A stretch of DNA of 64,000 nucleotides. Origin: Chryseobacterium sp. CY350. GTDB taxonomy: Bacteria > Bacteroidota > Bacteroidia > Flavobacteriales > Weeksellaceae. Shown here piece after piece: positions 8,948 through 16,679 of this stretch. The translations under genes and the position numbers were made by a program. The DNA lies in the NCBI RefSeq assembly GCF_027945075.1, contig NZ_CP116034.1, forward strand, positions 1,984,001 through 2,048,000, given 5' to 3'. A model generated the notes under the pieces. It was not told where the DNA came from. It saw only the letters and a list, made by a program, of their open reading frames with translations, and ran no database searches. The stretch's first letter is position 1. Each line of letters starts with the position of its first letter.

Positions 8948-11900
8948 TTGCGGAATTCCTTCCTGATTTTTCTGTTTTTTATCTTGGGCTTATCACTGAA
9001 TAGCGCTCAGATATTTTCATGGAAAAATCCCAATATTCCGCAAGACAGCGTGAAAAAAGACAGTATTCTTGCGGCACGGCTGGAACAGGATATTTTCGCA
9101 AAAGACACAATGGATTTTGTGAAAACCAGCAACAGAATTATAGTTGATGAAGCCGTTTTGGCAAAAAACGATAAAAAGCGTTTCTTGGGAGAACTAAATT
9201 CTAAGGGTTCGATTATCAGAGGAATTACATTCGGTAACAATCAGGGGCAATCTGTGCAAAGTTCGATGGATCTGCAGATTTCCGGACGATTATCTAAAGA
9301 TGTCACTATTTTGGCCAGTATTTCTGATCACAATTTACCAATTCAGGCAGATGGATACACACAAACGCTGGAAGAATTTGATAAAATCTATATGCAGCTT
9401 AATATTAAGGATAAATCTATTCTGAGAGCAGGACATTTAGACTTACTTGATGATAAAAATTATTTTGCAAAATATCAGCGAAGAAGCATGGGACTTCAGT
9501 TTCAGACACAGTTCGGAACTGAAAGTAAAACTTTTGTAGATGTTTCTTTGGGAGTTGCACGAAGCGAATTTCACCGAATCCGTTTTCAGGGTGTGGAAGG
9601 AAATCAGGGACCGTATCGACTTACCGGGAAAAATGGCGAACAGTTTATCACTTTGATCTCCGGCTCTGAGCAGGTTTTTATTGACGGAATTTTAATGAAA
9701 CGTGGCGAAAATCAGGATTACATCATCAATTACAATACCGGCGAAGTAACTTTCACAAGTTTTCGGCCGATCTTCCAACAGAACTTTATCACGATTTCTT
9801 TTAATTATACCAATCGAAATTATTCGAGATATTTATTTACAGGAAAACTGGAACATCAGCGTGAGAAATTCAGAATCGGCCTAAACTGGTTCATGGAAAA
9901 TGATAACAAAAATGCACCTTTAGCTTTAAACTTATCAAAAGAAGACGAGCAGATTTTAGCAGATGCCGGAAATGATCCTAATTTAATGTATGCACCTTCC
10001 GGAGTAATTACAGAATATGACGTTAATAAAATTCTTTACAGTCTTGTGCAGGATACCAACGGAAGTCATTATCAGTTCTCTACCGATGTTACACAGACAT
10101 TATACACGGTTTCTTTTACCTATTTCGGAGCCAATCTGGGTGATTACAAGCTGACACAGACAACAAATAACGGACGAGTTTTTGAGTACGTCGGTCAGAA
10201 TCTAGGAGATTACAGAGCGGTAAGAAAACTACCTTCCCCTCAAAAATCACAGGTCTATACTGTAAATTCAGAATACCTTTTAAAGGACGGAAAAATAGGT
10301 GCAGATATTTCTTTAAGCAATTATGATCTGAATCTATTTTCATCAAAAGATTCTGATCAGAATCTGGGTTATGCTGCAAGAATTTTTGGAAACAAAACAT
10401 TTACTAAAAACAGCTGGAAAGGAACTCCGAGCTTTGAGTATCAATATATCGACAAGCAGTTCCACATTCTAGACCGTATTAATGATGTAGAATTCTCCAG
10501 AGACTTTAACCTTGCACAGGAATTTAGCGGTAAAACGCAGAACAGATTTATTTTTAATTTCCTTAATAAATGGAGCAATAAATCGGTTTTAAATTATCGC
10601 ATCAACTATCTGGACGAGCAGGATTCTTATAAAGGAATTAAAAACGATTTAGACTTCAGCTGGATCAAAGGGAAATTCCTCACCAAAGGAAACTTATCTT
10701 ATCTTGATACCAATGCCATTTTGCAGGACACCAAATTCATCCGGGGAGGAGCCTCCTCAGAATATACAGGTAAAAAAGGAAGCTGGGCGTTGGGCGGAAG
10801 CATGGAACACAATGAAAAGAAATTTAATGATACTCAACTGTTGGATGTCACAAGTTTCAGCTGGAAAGAATTGTTTGTTCAGAAAAAAATAGGTGACAGC
10901 ACCAGAACGAAGCTGTTGGCAAAAATGTATGTCCGGGACAACGATTCGGTGCGTGACAACAGACTTCAGAATATGAACAGGATCTTAGGTTTCATGGCAG
11001 AAAGTCAATTGATCAAAACAGAAAAAACTACTTTAAATGCTTTGATTCACTACAGAAAATTCTTTTATAAAAATGAAGACGTAGACATGAATCAGAATAA
11101 AGATTTTGTTGTTGGAAACCTTCTGTATAATCAGCAGTTGTTTAAAAACGGAATGCGTTTGCAGGCATTTTACGAATTAGGAAACGGACAGGAAGCGCAG
11201 CGCGAATTTCAATATATTAAAGTAACCGACGGACAGGGAGTTTATAAGTGGACTGATTATAACGGCGACGGAACGCAGCAGCTCGATGAATTTGAGATTG
11301 CCGAATATTCTGATCTGGCGCAGTATATAAGAATTTACACCAATTCCGTGCGCTACATACCTTCCAATAAAAACAAATTGCAGCTGGCATTATTTGTAAA
11401 TCCTGCGATTGTTTTCAACTCGGAAAACAAGTTTTTAAAGAGATGGAATTTTAATGTTTCGCTAAATTCTCAAAACTCTTATTTCAAAGGAGACAAAGTA
11501 TTGGTGATTAATCCTTTTGAAAAAAGTGAAGATCAGATTCTTAAAAATCAGAATATTCTGGCATCCGTACAGTTCAATCCTACCGAAATATCCGGCTGGA
11601 ACGGAAACTACCGTTTCATCGCCAACGACAACCTCATCAATGCAAATTTCAGTAACGAAGAAAGAAATCAGACTTCACATTTCGTCAATCTCGGCTATTG
11701 GTTTAATAAAGAATTCAGGGTAGATTGGGAAAACTCTGTACATGATCTGCAAAACTCATCACAGCTTTTTGCGACAAGAGATTACCGTTTGAATAATTTT
11801 GAAACCAAACCAAAAGCTACCTACAAATTCACAGACGCTATACAGGCAGAATTTTCTTCTGCTTACCGCGAAAAGAAAAGAGTGGATGGCGAAGAACTTC

Positions 11901-12181
11901 TGAAAGCTTTTGACATCACCGGAACCATACAATGGGAACGTAAGAAAACTTCGATCCGTGGGAATTTCTCTTTCATTAATAATGATTTCACCGGAAACAA
12001 TTTCAGTATTGTTGGAAACCAAATGCTTGATGGTTTAAAACCCGGTAAAAACCAGGTTTGGAGCGTCTTTATTCAACAGGCTATTAACTCTTTCTTACAA
12101 TTGAATTTAAATTATGAAGGCAGAAATTCCGGTGAACGTACAATTCATATCGGCAGTATGCAGGTGAAGGCGAGTTTTTAA
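8948..12181 (+). CDS. Very large outer-membrane barrel protein of unknown function
   Basis: The 1077-residue product starts at TTG: TAA lies only two codons upstream in frame, and the TTG opens a signal peptide ending LNSAQ near residue 21. Residues 85-170 are early strands with a block GHLDLLDDKNYF. Residues 220-270 contain GPYRLTGKNGEQFI, GSEQVFIDG and INYNTGEVTF, a beta-hairpin pattern that recalls repeats of the gliding/secretion protein SprA, though this is far shorter. The rest alternates aromatic and polar residues and ends in SF, as outer-membrane barrels do. It stands alone between T9SS cargo genes and the XRE patch. The SprA resemblance is a pattern judgement only. Confidence 0.65.
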   Translation: MRNSFLIFLFFILGLSLNSAQIFSWKNPNIPQDSVKKDSILAARLEQDIFAKDTMDFVKTSNRIIVDEAVLAKNDKKRFLGELNSKGSIIRGITFGNNQGQSVQSSMDLQISGRLSKDVTILASISDHNLPIQADGYTQTLEEFDKIYMQLNIKDKSILRAGHLDLLDDKNYFAKYQRRSMGLQFQTQFGTESKTFVDVSLGVARSEFHRIRFQGVEGNQGPYRLTGKNGEQFITLISGSEQVFIDGILMKRGENQDYIINYNTGEVTFTSFRPIFQQNFITISFNYTNRNYSRYLFTGKLEHQREKFRIGLNWFMENDNKNAPLALNLSKEDEQILADAGNDPNLMYAPSGVITEYDVNKILYSLVQDTNGSHYQFSTDVTQTLYTVSFTYFGANLGDYKLTQTTNNGRVFEYVGQNLGDYRAVRKLPSPQKSQVYTVNSEYLLKDGKIGADISLSNYDLNLFSSKDSDQNLGYAARIFGNKTFTKNSWKGTPSFEYQYIDKQFHILDRINDVEFSRDFNLAQEFSGKTQNRFIFNFLNKWSNKSVLNYRINYLDEQDSYKGIKNDLDFSWIKGKFLTKGNLSYLDTNAILQDTKFIRGGASSEYTGKKGSWALGGSMEHNEKKFNDTQLLDVTSFSWKELFVQKKIGDSTRTKLLAKMYVRDNDSVRDNRLQNMNRILGFMAESQLIKTEKTTLNALIHYRKFFYKNEDVDMNQNKDFVVGNLLYNQQLFKNGMRLQAFYELGNGQEAQREFQYIKVTDGQGVYKWTDYNGDGTQQLDEFEIAEYSDLAQYIRIYTNSVRYIPSNKNKLQLALFVNPAIVFNSENKFLKRWNFNVSLNSQNSYFKGDKVLVINPFEKSEDQILKNQNILASVQFNPTEISGWNGNYRFIANDNLINANFSNEERNQTSHFVNLGYWFNKEFRVDWENSVHDLQNSSQLFATRDYRLNNFETKPKATYKFTDAIQAEFSSAYREKKRVDGEELLKAFDITGTIQWERKKTSIRGNFSFINNDFTGNNFSIVGNQMLDGLKPGKNQVWSVFIQQAINSFLQLNLNYEGRNSGERTIHIGSMQVKASF

Positions 12182-12239
12182 TGAGTTAGAAGTTAGAAGT
12201 AAATTAATAATTATTTTTCTTTCTAATTAAACCACTGCT

Positions 12240-12304
12240 TTTGTCATTCCGGAGGAATCTAAACATTTTAGTTTACAGTGTTGATATTTCTCCAGAATGA
12301 CAAA
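12240..12304. repeat. Palindromic intergenic repeat, copy A
   Basis: The ends TTTGTCATTC and GAATGACAAA are perfect inverted repeats, and the pairing continues imperfectly for about 21 bases per arm (CGGAGGAAT against TTCTCCAG). A related copy lies at 12767-12853, so the two bracket the frameshifted XRE gene. Confidence 0.65.
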
Positions 12305-12335
12305 GTGCATTCTATCATTAAATTTTAAAATTACC

Positions 12336-12343
12336 TATATTTG
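12336..12343 (+). promoter_or_regulatory. Putative -7 element of the XRE gene
   Basis: TATATTTG fits TAnnTTTG and lies 19 bases before the ATG of the XRE regulator. No TTG was found at the expected -33 distance. Confidence 0.4.
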
Positions 12344-12361
12344 TTAAAAAAAAATAAACCA

Positions 12362-12705
12362 ATGAGCATAGGAAATAATATCAGAAGAATAAGAACGAAA
12401 TCTAAAAAGACACAGCAAGAAATTGCAGACCTTTGGGTGTTGAGCGAAACACCTATGCCAATTGGGAAAGTGAAACCAACGATATAAAGTCTGAATATCT
12501 GCCGAAACTTTCTGAAATCTTCAATGTAGAAATTAAAGACTTGTTTGAGGATAAAGAGAAAGTAAGTTTCGTTAACAACTCAACAAATAGCGATCATGCT
12601 TCAGGTGGACAACATGGATTGATAATTAACATTACTGATAAAGAAGCTGCTGAGAAATTAGTAATGCTGGTCGAAAAGTTACTACAAAAATTAGATAAAG
12701 AATAG
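12362..12705 (+). pseudogene. XRE-family helix-turn-helix regulator with a one-base frameshift
   Basis: From the ATG at 12362 the frame reads MSIGNNIRRIRTKSKKTQQE and IADL, the first helices of an XRE DNA-binding domain, then goes out of frame and stops at 12485-12487. The -1 frame from 12433 carries the rest: LGVERNTYANWE (recognition helix), LPKLSEIFNVEIKDLFE, and a short C-terminal tail ending at 12705. One missing T in the run at 12432-12434 explains the break; with it restored the product would be about 114 residues, a normal length. It could be a true mutation, a sequence error, or less likely recoding. A promoter-like element precedes it and a good terminator follows, which favours recent damage or error. 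Confidence 0.8.
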
Positions 12706-12708
12706 AAT

Positions 12709-12735
12709 AAAACCGAAGAAAATATCTTCGGTTTT
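12709..12735 (+). terminator. Terminator of the XRE gene
   Basis: An 11-bp perfect stem AAAACCGAAGA / TCTTCGGTTTT with a 5-base loop lies four bases after the stop codon of the XRE gene. Confidence 0.85.
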
Positions 12736-12766
12736 ATTTAACAAAGCCCTGAATCATGCCATCAAG

Positions 12767-12853
12767 TTTGTCATTCACTTCGTTGAATCTTTAATTTCCG
12801 GAAGAATCTCAATCACTTTAGGTGCTATGTTTAGATTTCTACGAAATGACAAA
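12767..12853. repeat. Palindromic intergenic repeat, copy B
   Basis: The ends TTTGTCATT and AATGACAAA are inverted repeats, and internal pieces (TTCCGGAAGAATCT, TTTAGATTTCT) match copy A at 12240-12304 in a rearranged order. It belongs to the gene-free stretch 12706-13087, which otherwise holds only hairpins. Confidence 0.6.
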
Positions 12854-12913
12854 GTGTATATTTAGGGAATTTGGAGCTGAGAGTAGTTTGAAAAAGCTAA
12901 GTAATCAAAAATA

Positions 12914-12995
12914 AAAAGCAGGCATGCTTTTAGAAATTGCACGCCTGCTTTTTTGAAAAGCTCTCGACCTTTTGTACAAATCGTCGATAGCTTTT
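12914..12995. other. Two adjacent strong hairpins in a gene-free stretch
   Basis: The first (12914-12952) pairs AAAAGCAGGC with GCCTGCTTTT; the second (12956-12995) pairs AAAAGCTCTCGAC with GTCGATAGCTTTT with one mismatch. Both have A-tracts before and T-tracts after and so could terminate transcription in either direction. Neither is next to a plus-strand gene lacking a terminator. They may back up the terminator at 13046-13063 for the minus-strand operon. Confidence 0.55.
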
Positions 12996-13045
12996 GTTAT
13001 AATCCTCGAAGGGATTTAGAGTTAAACATGAGAACAAACAAAATA

Positions 13046-13063
13046 CCACAGAGTTTCCTGTGG
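13046..13063 (-). terminator. Terminator of the lipoprotein/paralogue operon
   Basis: On the minus strand CCACAG / CTGTGG forms a 6-bp stem with a 6-base loop, followed by TATTTTGTTTG. It lies 25 bases past the last gene of the operon (13088-13507). Confidence 0.6.
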
Positions 13064-13087
13064 CTTTCATTTTAAATTATTTGTAAA

Positions 13088-13507
13088 TTAATTACTACAA
13101 ACAATAATATCTTTAATTGTTTTATCTATGTAAAAATTCTTTTCGTTAGTTGTAAAACGAAAATTGTTCACCTTTTCAAAGTGTTTTATAGGCATAGGTA
13201 GAAAGTTTTGTTCCCAGAAGATAATTAATATTACTTGTTTATTATAAAAATCTCTTTCCGAAAATTTGAAAATAGTATTTATTTTCTTGTCAAATACTAT
13301 TCTAGTAATCTTAGGTTTTAGTAACCCTAAGTCATTTAATAAATTAGAAAAGGGTTTCCCTATATATTTCTCTTTATTGATCTCTATTTTTTTCAAATAA
13401 GATACAGTATCAGTAATCGGTCTCTTCGTACAGGTTGTAAAAACATTAAGTCCTTGTGCTTTAACAAAGAAAATATTCATAAATAAAAACAGAATAATTA
13501 TTTTCAT
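13088..13507 (-). CDS. Small exported protein, paralogue of the gene at 13710-14129
   Basis: A 139-residue protein with a signal peptide ending FVKAQ (residue 18). The mature part aligns along its whole length with the gene two places upstream: DTVSYLKKIEINKEKYIGKP against DTLNYLKQFEANKANYINQP, then a NLLND motif, an FKF motif and FTTNEKNFY against FTNEERVFY. It is the last gene of a minus-strand operon of overlapping genes; its ATG shares one base with the stop of the broken paralogue. I do not recognise the family. Exported tandem paralogues behind a lipoprotein could be partners or protectants of it, but nothing in the sequence proves that. Confidence 0.72.
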   Translation of the reverse strand: MKIIILFLFMNIFFVKAQGLNVFTTCTKRPITDTVSYLKKIEINKEKYIGKPFSNLLNDLGLLKPKITRIVFDKKINTIFKFSERDFYNKQVILIIFWEQNFLPMPIKHFEKVNNFRFTTNEKNFYIDKTIKDIIVCSN

Positions 13508-13713
13508 TATTTAAAGATTTTGTAAGCAGATCTTATAATTAGCATTATTTGTTTCAAATTGTTTAAGAAATTTATAGTATCAAACTTTGGCTTCTTCATA
13601 CGACAATTTAAAATAATACAAGTTTCACCATTTTCCCCTTTCACTACTTCCTGTGCACATGAAAAGGTAAAAAATATAATTAAAAGTAGTGAGAGTTTGT
13701 AACTGCCAATCAT
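13507..13713 (-). pseudogene. Truncated and frameshifted paralogue of the flanking small exported proteins
   Basis: The 68-codon frame starts with a signal peptide containing a lipobox-like TFSCAQ and continues KFDTINFL, which matches DTLNYL in the paralogue upstream. It then diverges. Reading one frame over from that point gives LKQFETNNANYK, matching LKQFEANKANYI, so one A has been lost in the AAA run at about 13564-13566. Even in the corrected frame a stop comes nine residues later, so more than half the gene is missing. Its ATG overlaps the stop of the upstream paralogue, and its stop overlaps the next ATG, so it may still matter for translational coupling. Confidence 0.72.
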
Positions 13714-14129
13714 CGGTAAACAACAATATTCTTTATTATTTTATTACCATAAAAAACTCTTTCTTCATTGGTAAAATAAAAACCGTTTTTCTGTTCATAA
13801 TATTTAGTTTGATCTCTCGGAATTGGACTTTGCCATTCTACTAACAATGTAATTGTATTGTGAAAGCTTAATTCCATATCGCAAAACTTAAATCTTGTAC
13901 CCGGCGTTATTGTTTTCTTGCGACCATGTGATGCAGACCAAGCGGTTTTTGGTTGTATTTGTGTCATATCATTTAATAACACTGACAAAGGCTGATTGAT
14001 GTAATTGGCTTTATTGGCTTCGAACTGTTTAAGATAGTTTAAAGTATCAAGCTGCGCTGATAGTGTACCAAACCCAATTATCAAAAGTACAAAAGCATAT
14101 AAGTATTTTAAATTTTTCATTTTTTTCAT
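13710..14129 (-). CDS. Small exported protein, first of three tandem paralogues
   Basis: A 139-residue protein with a signal peptide ending TLSAQ (residue 26). The mature part of about 113 residues is predicted to be beta-rich and has no cysteine pair or catalytic motif that I recognise. It overlaps the lipoprotein gene upstream by four bases (ATGA) and the broken paralogue downstream by four bases. Homology to the gene at 13088-13507 is clear from shared blocks (NYLKQFEANKANYINQP, SVLLND, FTNEERVFYGNKIIKNIVV). The function is unknown. Confidence 0.72.
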   Translation of the reverse strand: MKKMKNLKYLYAFVLLIIGFGTLSAQLDTLNYLKQFEANKANYINQPLSVLLNDMTQIQPKTAWSASHGRKKTITPGTRFKFCDMELSFHNTITLLVEWQSPIPRDQTKYYEQKNGFYFTNEERVFYGNKIIKNIVVYR

Positions 14130-15658
14130 TTTAAATTACAAGTCGTGGTTTGAGTATATGTTGTGATTGGCACATTTACTCCTCCGATGTTTACATTGAT
14201 GATATTTTCTTTAATAAATATTGAATTAAAATTACCAGCAGCATCTTTTTGACTTACTGTAGCTCCCATATCATATTTGTTTAAAACAAATGCTACTGCA
14301 TTGGCATAAGCATCATCATCTGATAATCCCTGCTTAGCAAATATATCTTTTATATTCTCTGACTCAGCATAAATTGGAGAAGTTGGCTTCCAATATGATG
14401 TTGTTATATCCAAATGAGTTCCTGCAGGATTATTAGCTACAAAATTAGCGTATTTTACCGGATCTGTGATCGTTAAAGCATATACAACACCACCATTGGC
14501 AAAAACAAAAAATGTTTTAAAATTAGAATTTATAGCATTAGCTCCCTGCAGAGAATAAATATCTCCAGAAGAAAAACAATTGTACAAATCAATTGTGTGT
14601 GTATGTCCCCCTCCTTCTATGGCTAAGTTCGGGTTGTTTGCTTGTACTCCTACTTGATTTCCAGCAGTTGAAGTATTTATTGGGGTTGTATCATAATCAC
14701 CAATAGCGTCTTTCCCGAATGAAAAAGATTTTTCGTTGGTATCTGTCGCAAGACTTGAGGTAAGCTGAGTTTGTGCTGCTGCTATTTTAACATCTGCTAA
14801 TAATTCTTTTGAATGTACATTATTATTAATTGCCTTCTGACACGGGCTACCTTTCGGCGGCAGATTCGGTGCAGTAGTTGTCTCATCTGGGGGATTGCTT
14901 CCTAATCCACCCGGTCCGCTTCCTCCTCCTTCTCCGTTTTCTCCCAAACCGGTATCTGCAGGAAGTGCAACTGTACATTTTTTCACCAAAGAGACCACCA
15001 ACACCGAGGGCGTTTCAGATCTACAAGGGCCAGCTGTCCCCGTTAGTTCACCATGATGATGATCATCTGTATCGCCACACCTAGTGTAGTAAGTGCTGAT
15101 TTCCATATGGCAATTCATAACATCCTGCTGCATGATTGCAGATGAGTAAGTTCCGTTTTGAAGTATTTCATGAGTTACCTTTCCGGTAAAATCTACTGTA
15201 CCTCCCGAAAGCAGATTCTGTCTTTCCAGAGGAGTAAGATAATACGTTACCAAAACTTCTTTCCAGGTACCATCAGGACGCGAACTGATCACAAGGTTCT
15301 CAATTGGTGCATTGGCAGGAGCATTCTCATGATCGATACGAAAGGTATAGCTGTGGAAGTCCGGGCCTTTTTCGAGGTAGATTACATCATCGGTATCAAT
15401 AGAAATTCCGTTTCCGAAATTCACGGTTTTGCCCTGCAGATTGTTTTTTGAATCATTGTAAAGGTTAGTCTCTACCTGTTTAATCTTAGAGACAAGATTA
15501 GCTTTGTGTTTAGCTTCATTTAAAGAGATTCTTTTGGAAGTAAGCTGAAATGCTCCGCTGTTGTTGTAGGTTTCCTGCTCAGGAATATCCTGCCTACACG
15601 CATTGAGAGATAATAATCCCATCGTCAGGCAAAGCCTGAGAAATAAATTTTTCTTCAT
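14126..15658 (-). CDS. Lipoprotein with a C-terminal JAMM-like motif
   Basis: The 510-residue protein has a lipoprotein signal with LNAC (Cys21). Residues 25-230 are beta-rich with four cysteines, then a Gly/Pro linker (about 235-262) leads to a C-terminal domain. There GGHTHT...FSSGDIYSL gives His352, His354, Ser363 and Asp366, close to the JAMM metal motif HxHx7SxxD but with eight residues in the spacer; Glu348 or an earlier Glu could be the acid. A strand VVYALTITDP follows, as in JAB-fold proteins. It would be a periplasmic or surface metallo-isopeptidase-like protein. The JAMM reading is inference. It heads the operon with the three small paralogues. Confidence 0.6.
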   Translation of the reverse strand: MKKNLFLRLCLTMGLLSLNACRQDIPEQETYNNSGAFQLTSKRISLNEAKHKANLVSKIKQVETNLYNDSKNNLQGKTVNFGNGISIDTDDVIYLEKGPDFHSYTFRIDHENAPANAPIENLVISSRPDGTWKEVLVTYYLTPLERQNLLSGGTVDFTGKVTHEILQNGTYSSAIMQQDVMNCHMEISTYYTRCGDTDDHHHGELTGTAGPCRSETPSVLVVSLVKKCTVALPADTGLGENGEGGGSGPGGLGSNPPDETTTAPNLPPKGSPCQKAINNNVHSKELLADVKIAAAQTQLTSSLATDTNEKSFSFGKDAIGDYDTTPINTSTAGNQVGVQANNPNLAIEGGGHTHTIDLYNCFSSGDIYSLQGANAINSNFKTFFVFANGGVVYALTITDPVKYANFVANNPAGTHLDITTSYWKPTSPIYAESENIKDIFAKQGLSDDDAYANAVAFVLNKYDMGATVSQKDAAGNFNSIFIKENIINVNIGGVNVPITTYTQTTTCNLK

Positions 15659-15783
15659 TATTATGTTTTGAAATTAACTTTAGCAAATATGAAAATAATA
15701 ATTCACAATTCATGCATTTATTTTTAGGCAAAATATGCATCATTTTTATGGTATTCTCGTCAACTATATATATTTAAAATTTC

Positions 15784-15791
15784 TATATTTG
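15784..15791 (+). promoter_or_regulatory. Putative -7 element of the TPP riboswitch operon
   Basis: TATATTTG fits TAnnTTTG and ends 16 bases before the first conserved base of the riboswitch, the right place for transcription to start just before the aptamer. No TTG was found at -33. Confidence 0.5.
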
Positions 15792-15807
15792 TTACAGTAA
15801 TAAATAC

Positions 15808-15876
15808 ACGGGGTGCCGAAAGGCTGAGATTATACCCGATGACCTGATTTGGATAATGCCAACGTAGGGATGTCTG
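15808..15876 (+). promoter_or_regulatory. TPP riboswitch (THI element)
   Basis: The conserved blocks of the thiamin pyrophosphate aptamer occur in order and with normal spacing: CGGGGTGCC, GGCTGAGA, ACCC, ACCTGAT, GGATAATGCC and CGTAGGGA. These form the outer stem, the pyrimidine-binding arm and the pyrophosphate-binding arm of the aptamer. It lies about 80 bases before the methyltransferase gene, with a strong hairpin in between. Binding of thiamin pyrophosphate normally switches such genes off. Confidence 0.93.
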
Positions 15877-15890
15877 CTTAAAATATTTTC

Positions 15891-15953
15891 ATTTTATGCT
15901 TTATTCGTTCGCATGCTTATCTGTGGTCTGAACCGAATATATCAACATAAAAT
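15891..15953 (+). promoter_or_regulatory. Hairpin expression platform between riboswitch and start codon
   Basis: ATTTTATG (15891-15898) pairs with CATAAAAT (15946-15953) and TATTCGTTC (15902-15910) pairs with GAACCGAATA (15930-15939) with one bulge. The lower arm ends three bases before the ATG at 15957, so the folded form would bury the ribosome landing site. No T-tract follows, which points to control of translation rather than termination. Confidence 0.55.
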
Positions 15954-15956
15954 AAA

Positions 15957-16679
15957 ATGGAAGTAACAAAGTATTCCGGAGAACTGATCCCAAAACAAGA
16001 CAAGAACTGGCAAGGAAGACCCGAATGGTTTTTCAACCGAGAACATACCGACACCTACGAATTGTGGTATGAAGGCCGGTACAAACGCGCCGAAATCTGG
16101 CAGAAAAAAGTAATGGAACAGCTCGTTTCCAAAGATCAAAGAGTAAAAACGCTTTTAGAATTCGGTTGTGGCACTACCCGATTTACCCGTTGGTGGAAAA
16201 ACATCGGGATAGAAGCCACCGGAGGAGATATTTCGCCTTTGATGTTATCGCAGGCCGTACATCTTTTCGATGGCGATCTGGTGATGGCAGATTCTCATTT
16301 TATGCCTTTTAAAGATCATACTTTCGATTCACTGGCATTCATCACAACATTTGAATATTATAAAGATCCTGTGAAAGTAATTCGAGAGGCAGCCCGTGTC
16401 GCCAAATACGGAATTGCAATGGGTATGATGAATAGAAATTCTCCTAAAGTTGCCCGAAGACGAGTGCAGCAGTTGTTCGGGAAAAATCCTTTTTATGTGA
16501 CGGCAACGTTTTATACTCCAAAAATGCTGACGGAAATTATCGAAAAAGCTTTGGTAGGAAGAAAATATACGATTGAATGGACGTGTACCGGACTTCCAAA
16601 ATGGTTTCCCGTACAGCAATGGAATGTGCCGATTGGAGATTTCTTCGGACTTTATATTAAACTAAATGATGTGGAATGA
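15957..16679 (+). CDS. Class I SAM-dependent methyltransferase in a TPP-riboswitch operon
   Basis: The 240-residue cytoplasmic protein has a Rossmann methyltransferase core: motif I LLEFGCGTTRF (residues 66-76), the acidic ribose-binding GGDIS (89-93), ADSHFMPF (111-118) and motif IV-like FITTFEYYKDP (128-138). The N-terminal 60 residues are extended and aromatic and may form the substrate lid. It is the first gene behind the TPP riboswitch and overlaps the AIR-synthase-like gene by four bases. No known thiamin biosynthetic step needs this kind of methyltransferase. The Trm112-like protein at the end of the operon may be its activator. The substrate is unknown. Confidence 0.85.
   Translation: MEVTKYSGELIPKQDKNWQGRPEWFFNREHTDTYELWYEGRYKRAEIWQKKVMEQLVSKDQRVKTLLEFGCGTTRFTRWWKNIGIEATGGDISPLMLSQAVHLFDGDLVMADSHFMPFKDHTFDSLAFITTFEYYKDPVKVIREAARVAKYGIAMGMMNRNSPKVARRRVQQLFGKNPFYVTATFYTPKMLTEIIEKALVGRKYTIEWTCTGLPKWFPVQQWNVPIGDFFGLYIKLNDVE

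Noticed and set aside
12431..12440. Programmed -1 frameshift in the XRE gene
   Set aside because: The site CCTTTGGG is not a known slippery heptamer and no downstream structure was seen, so mutation or error is simpler.
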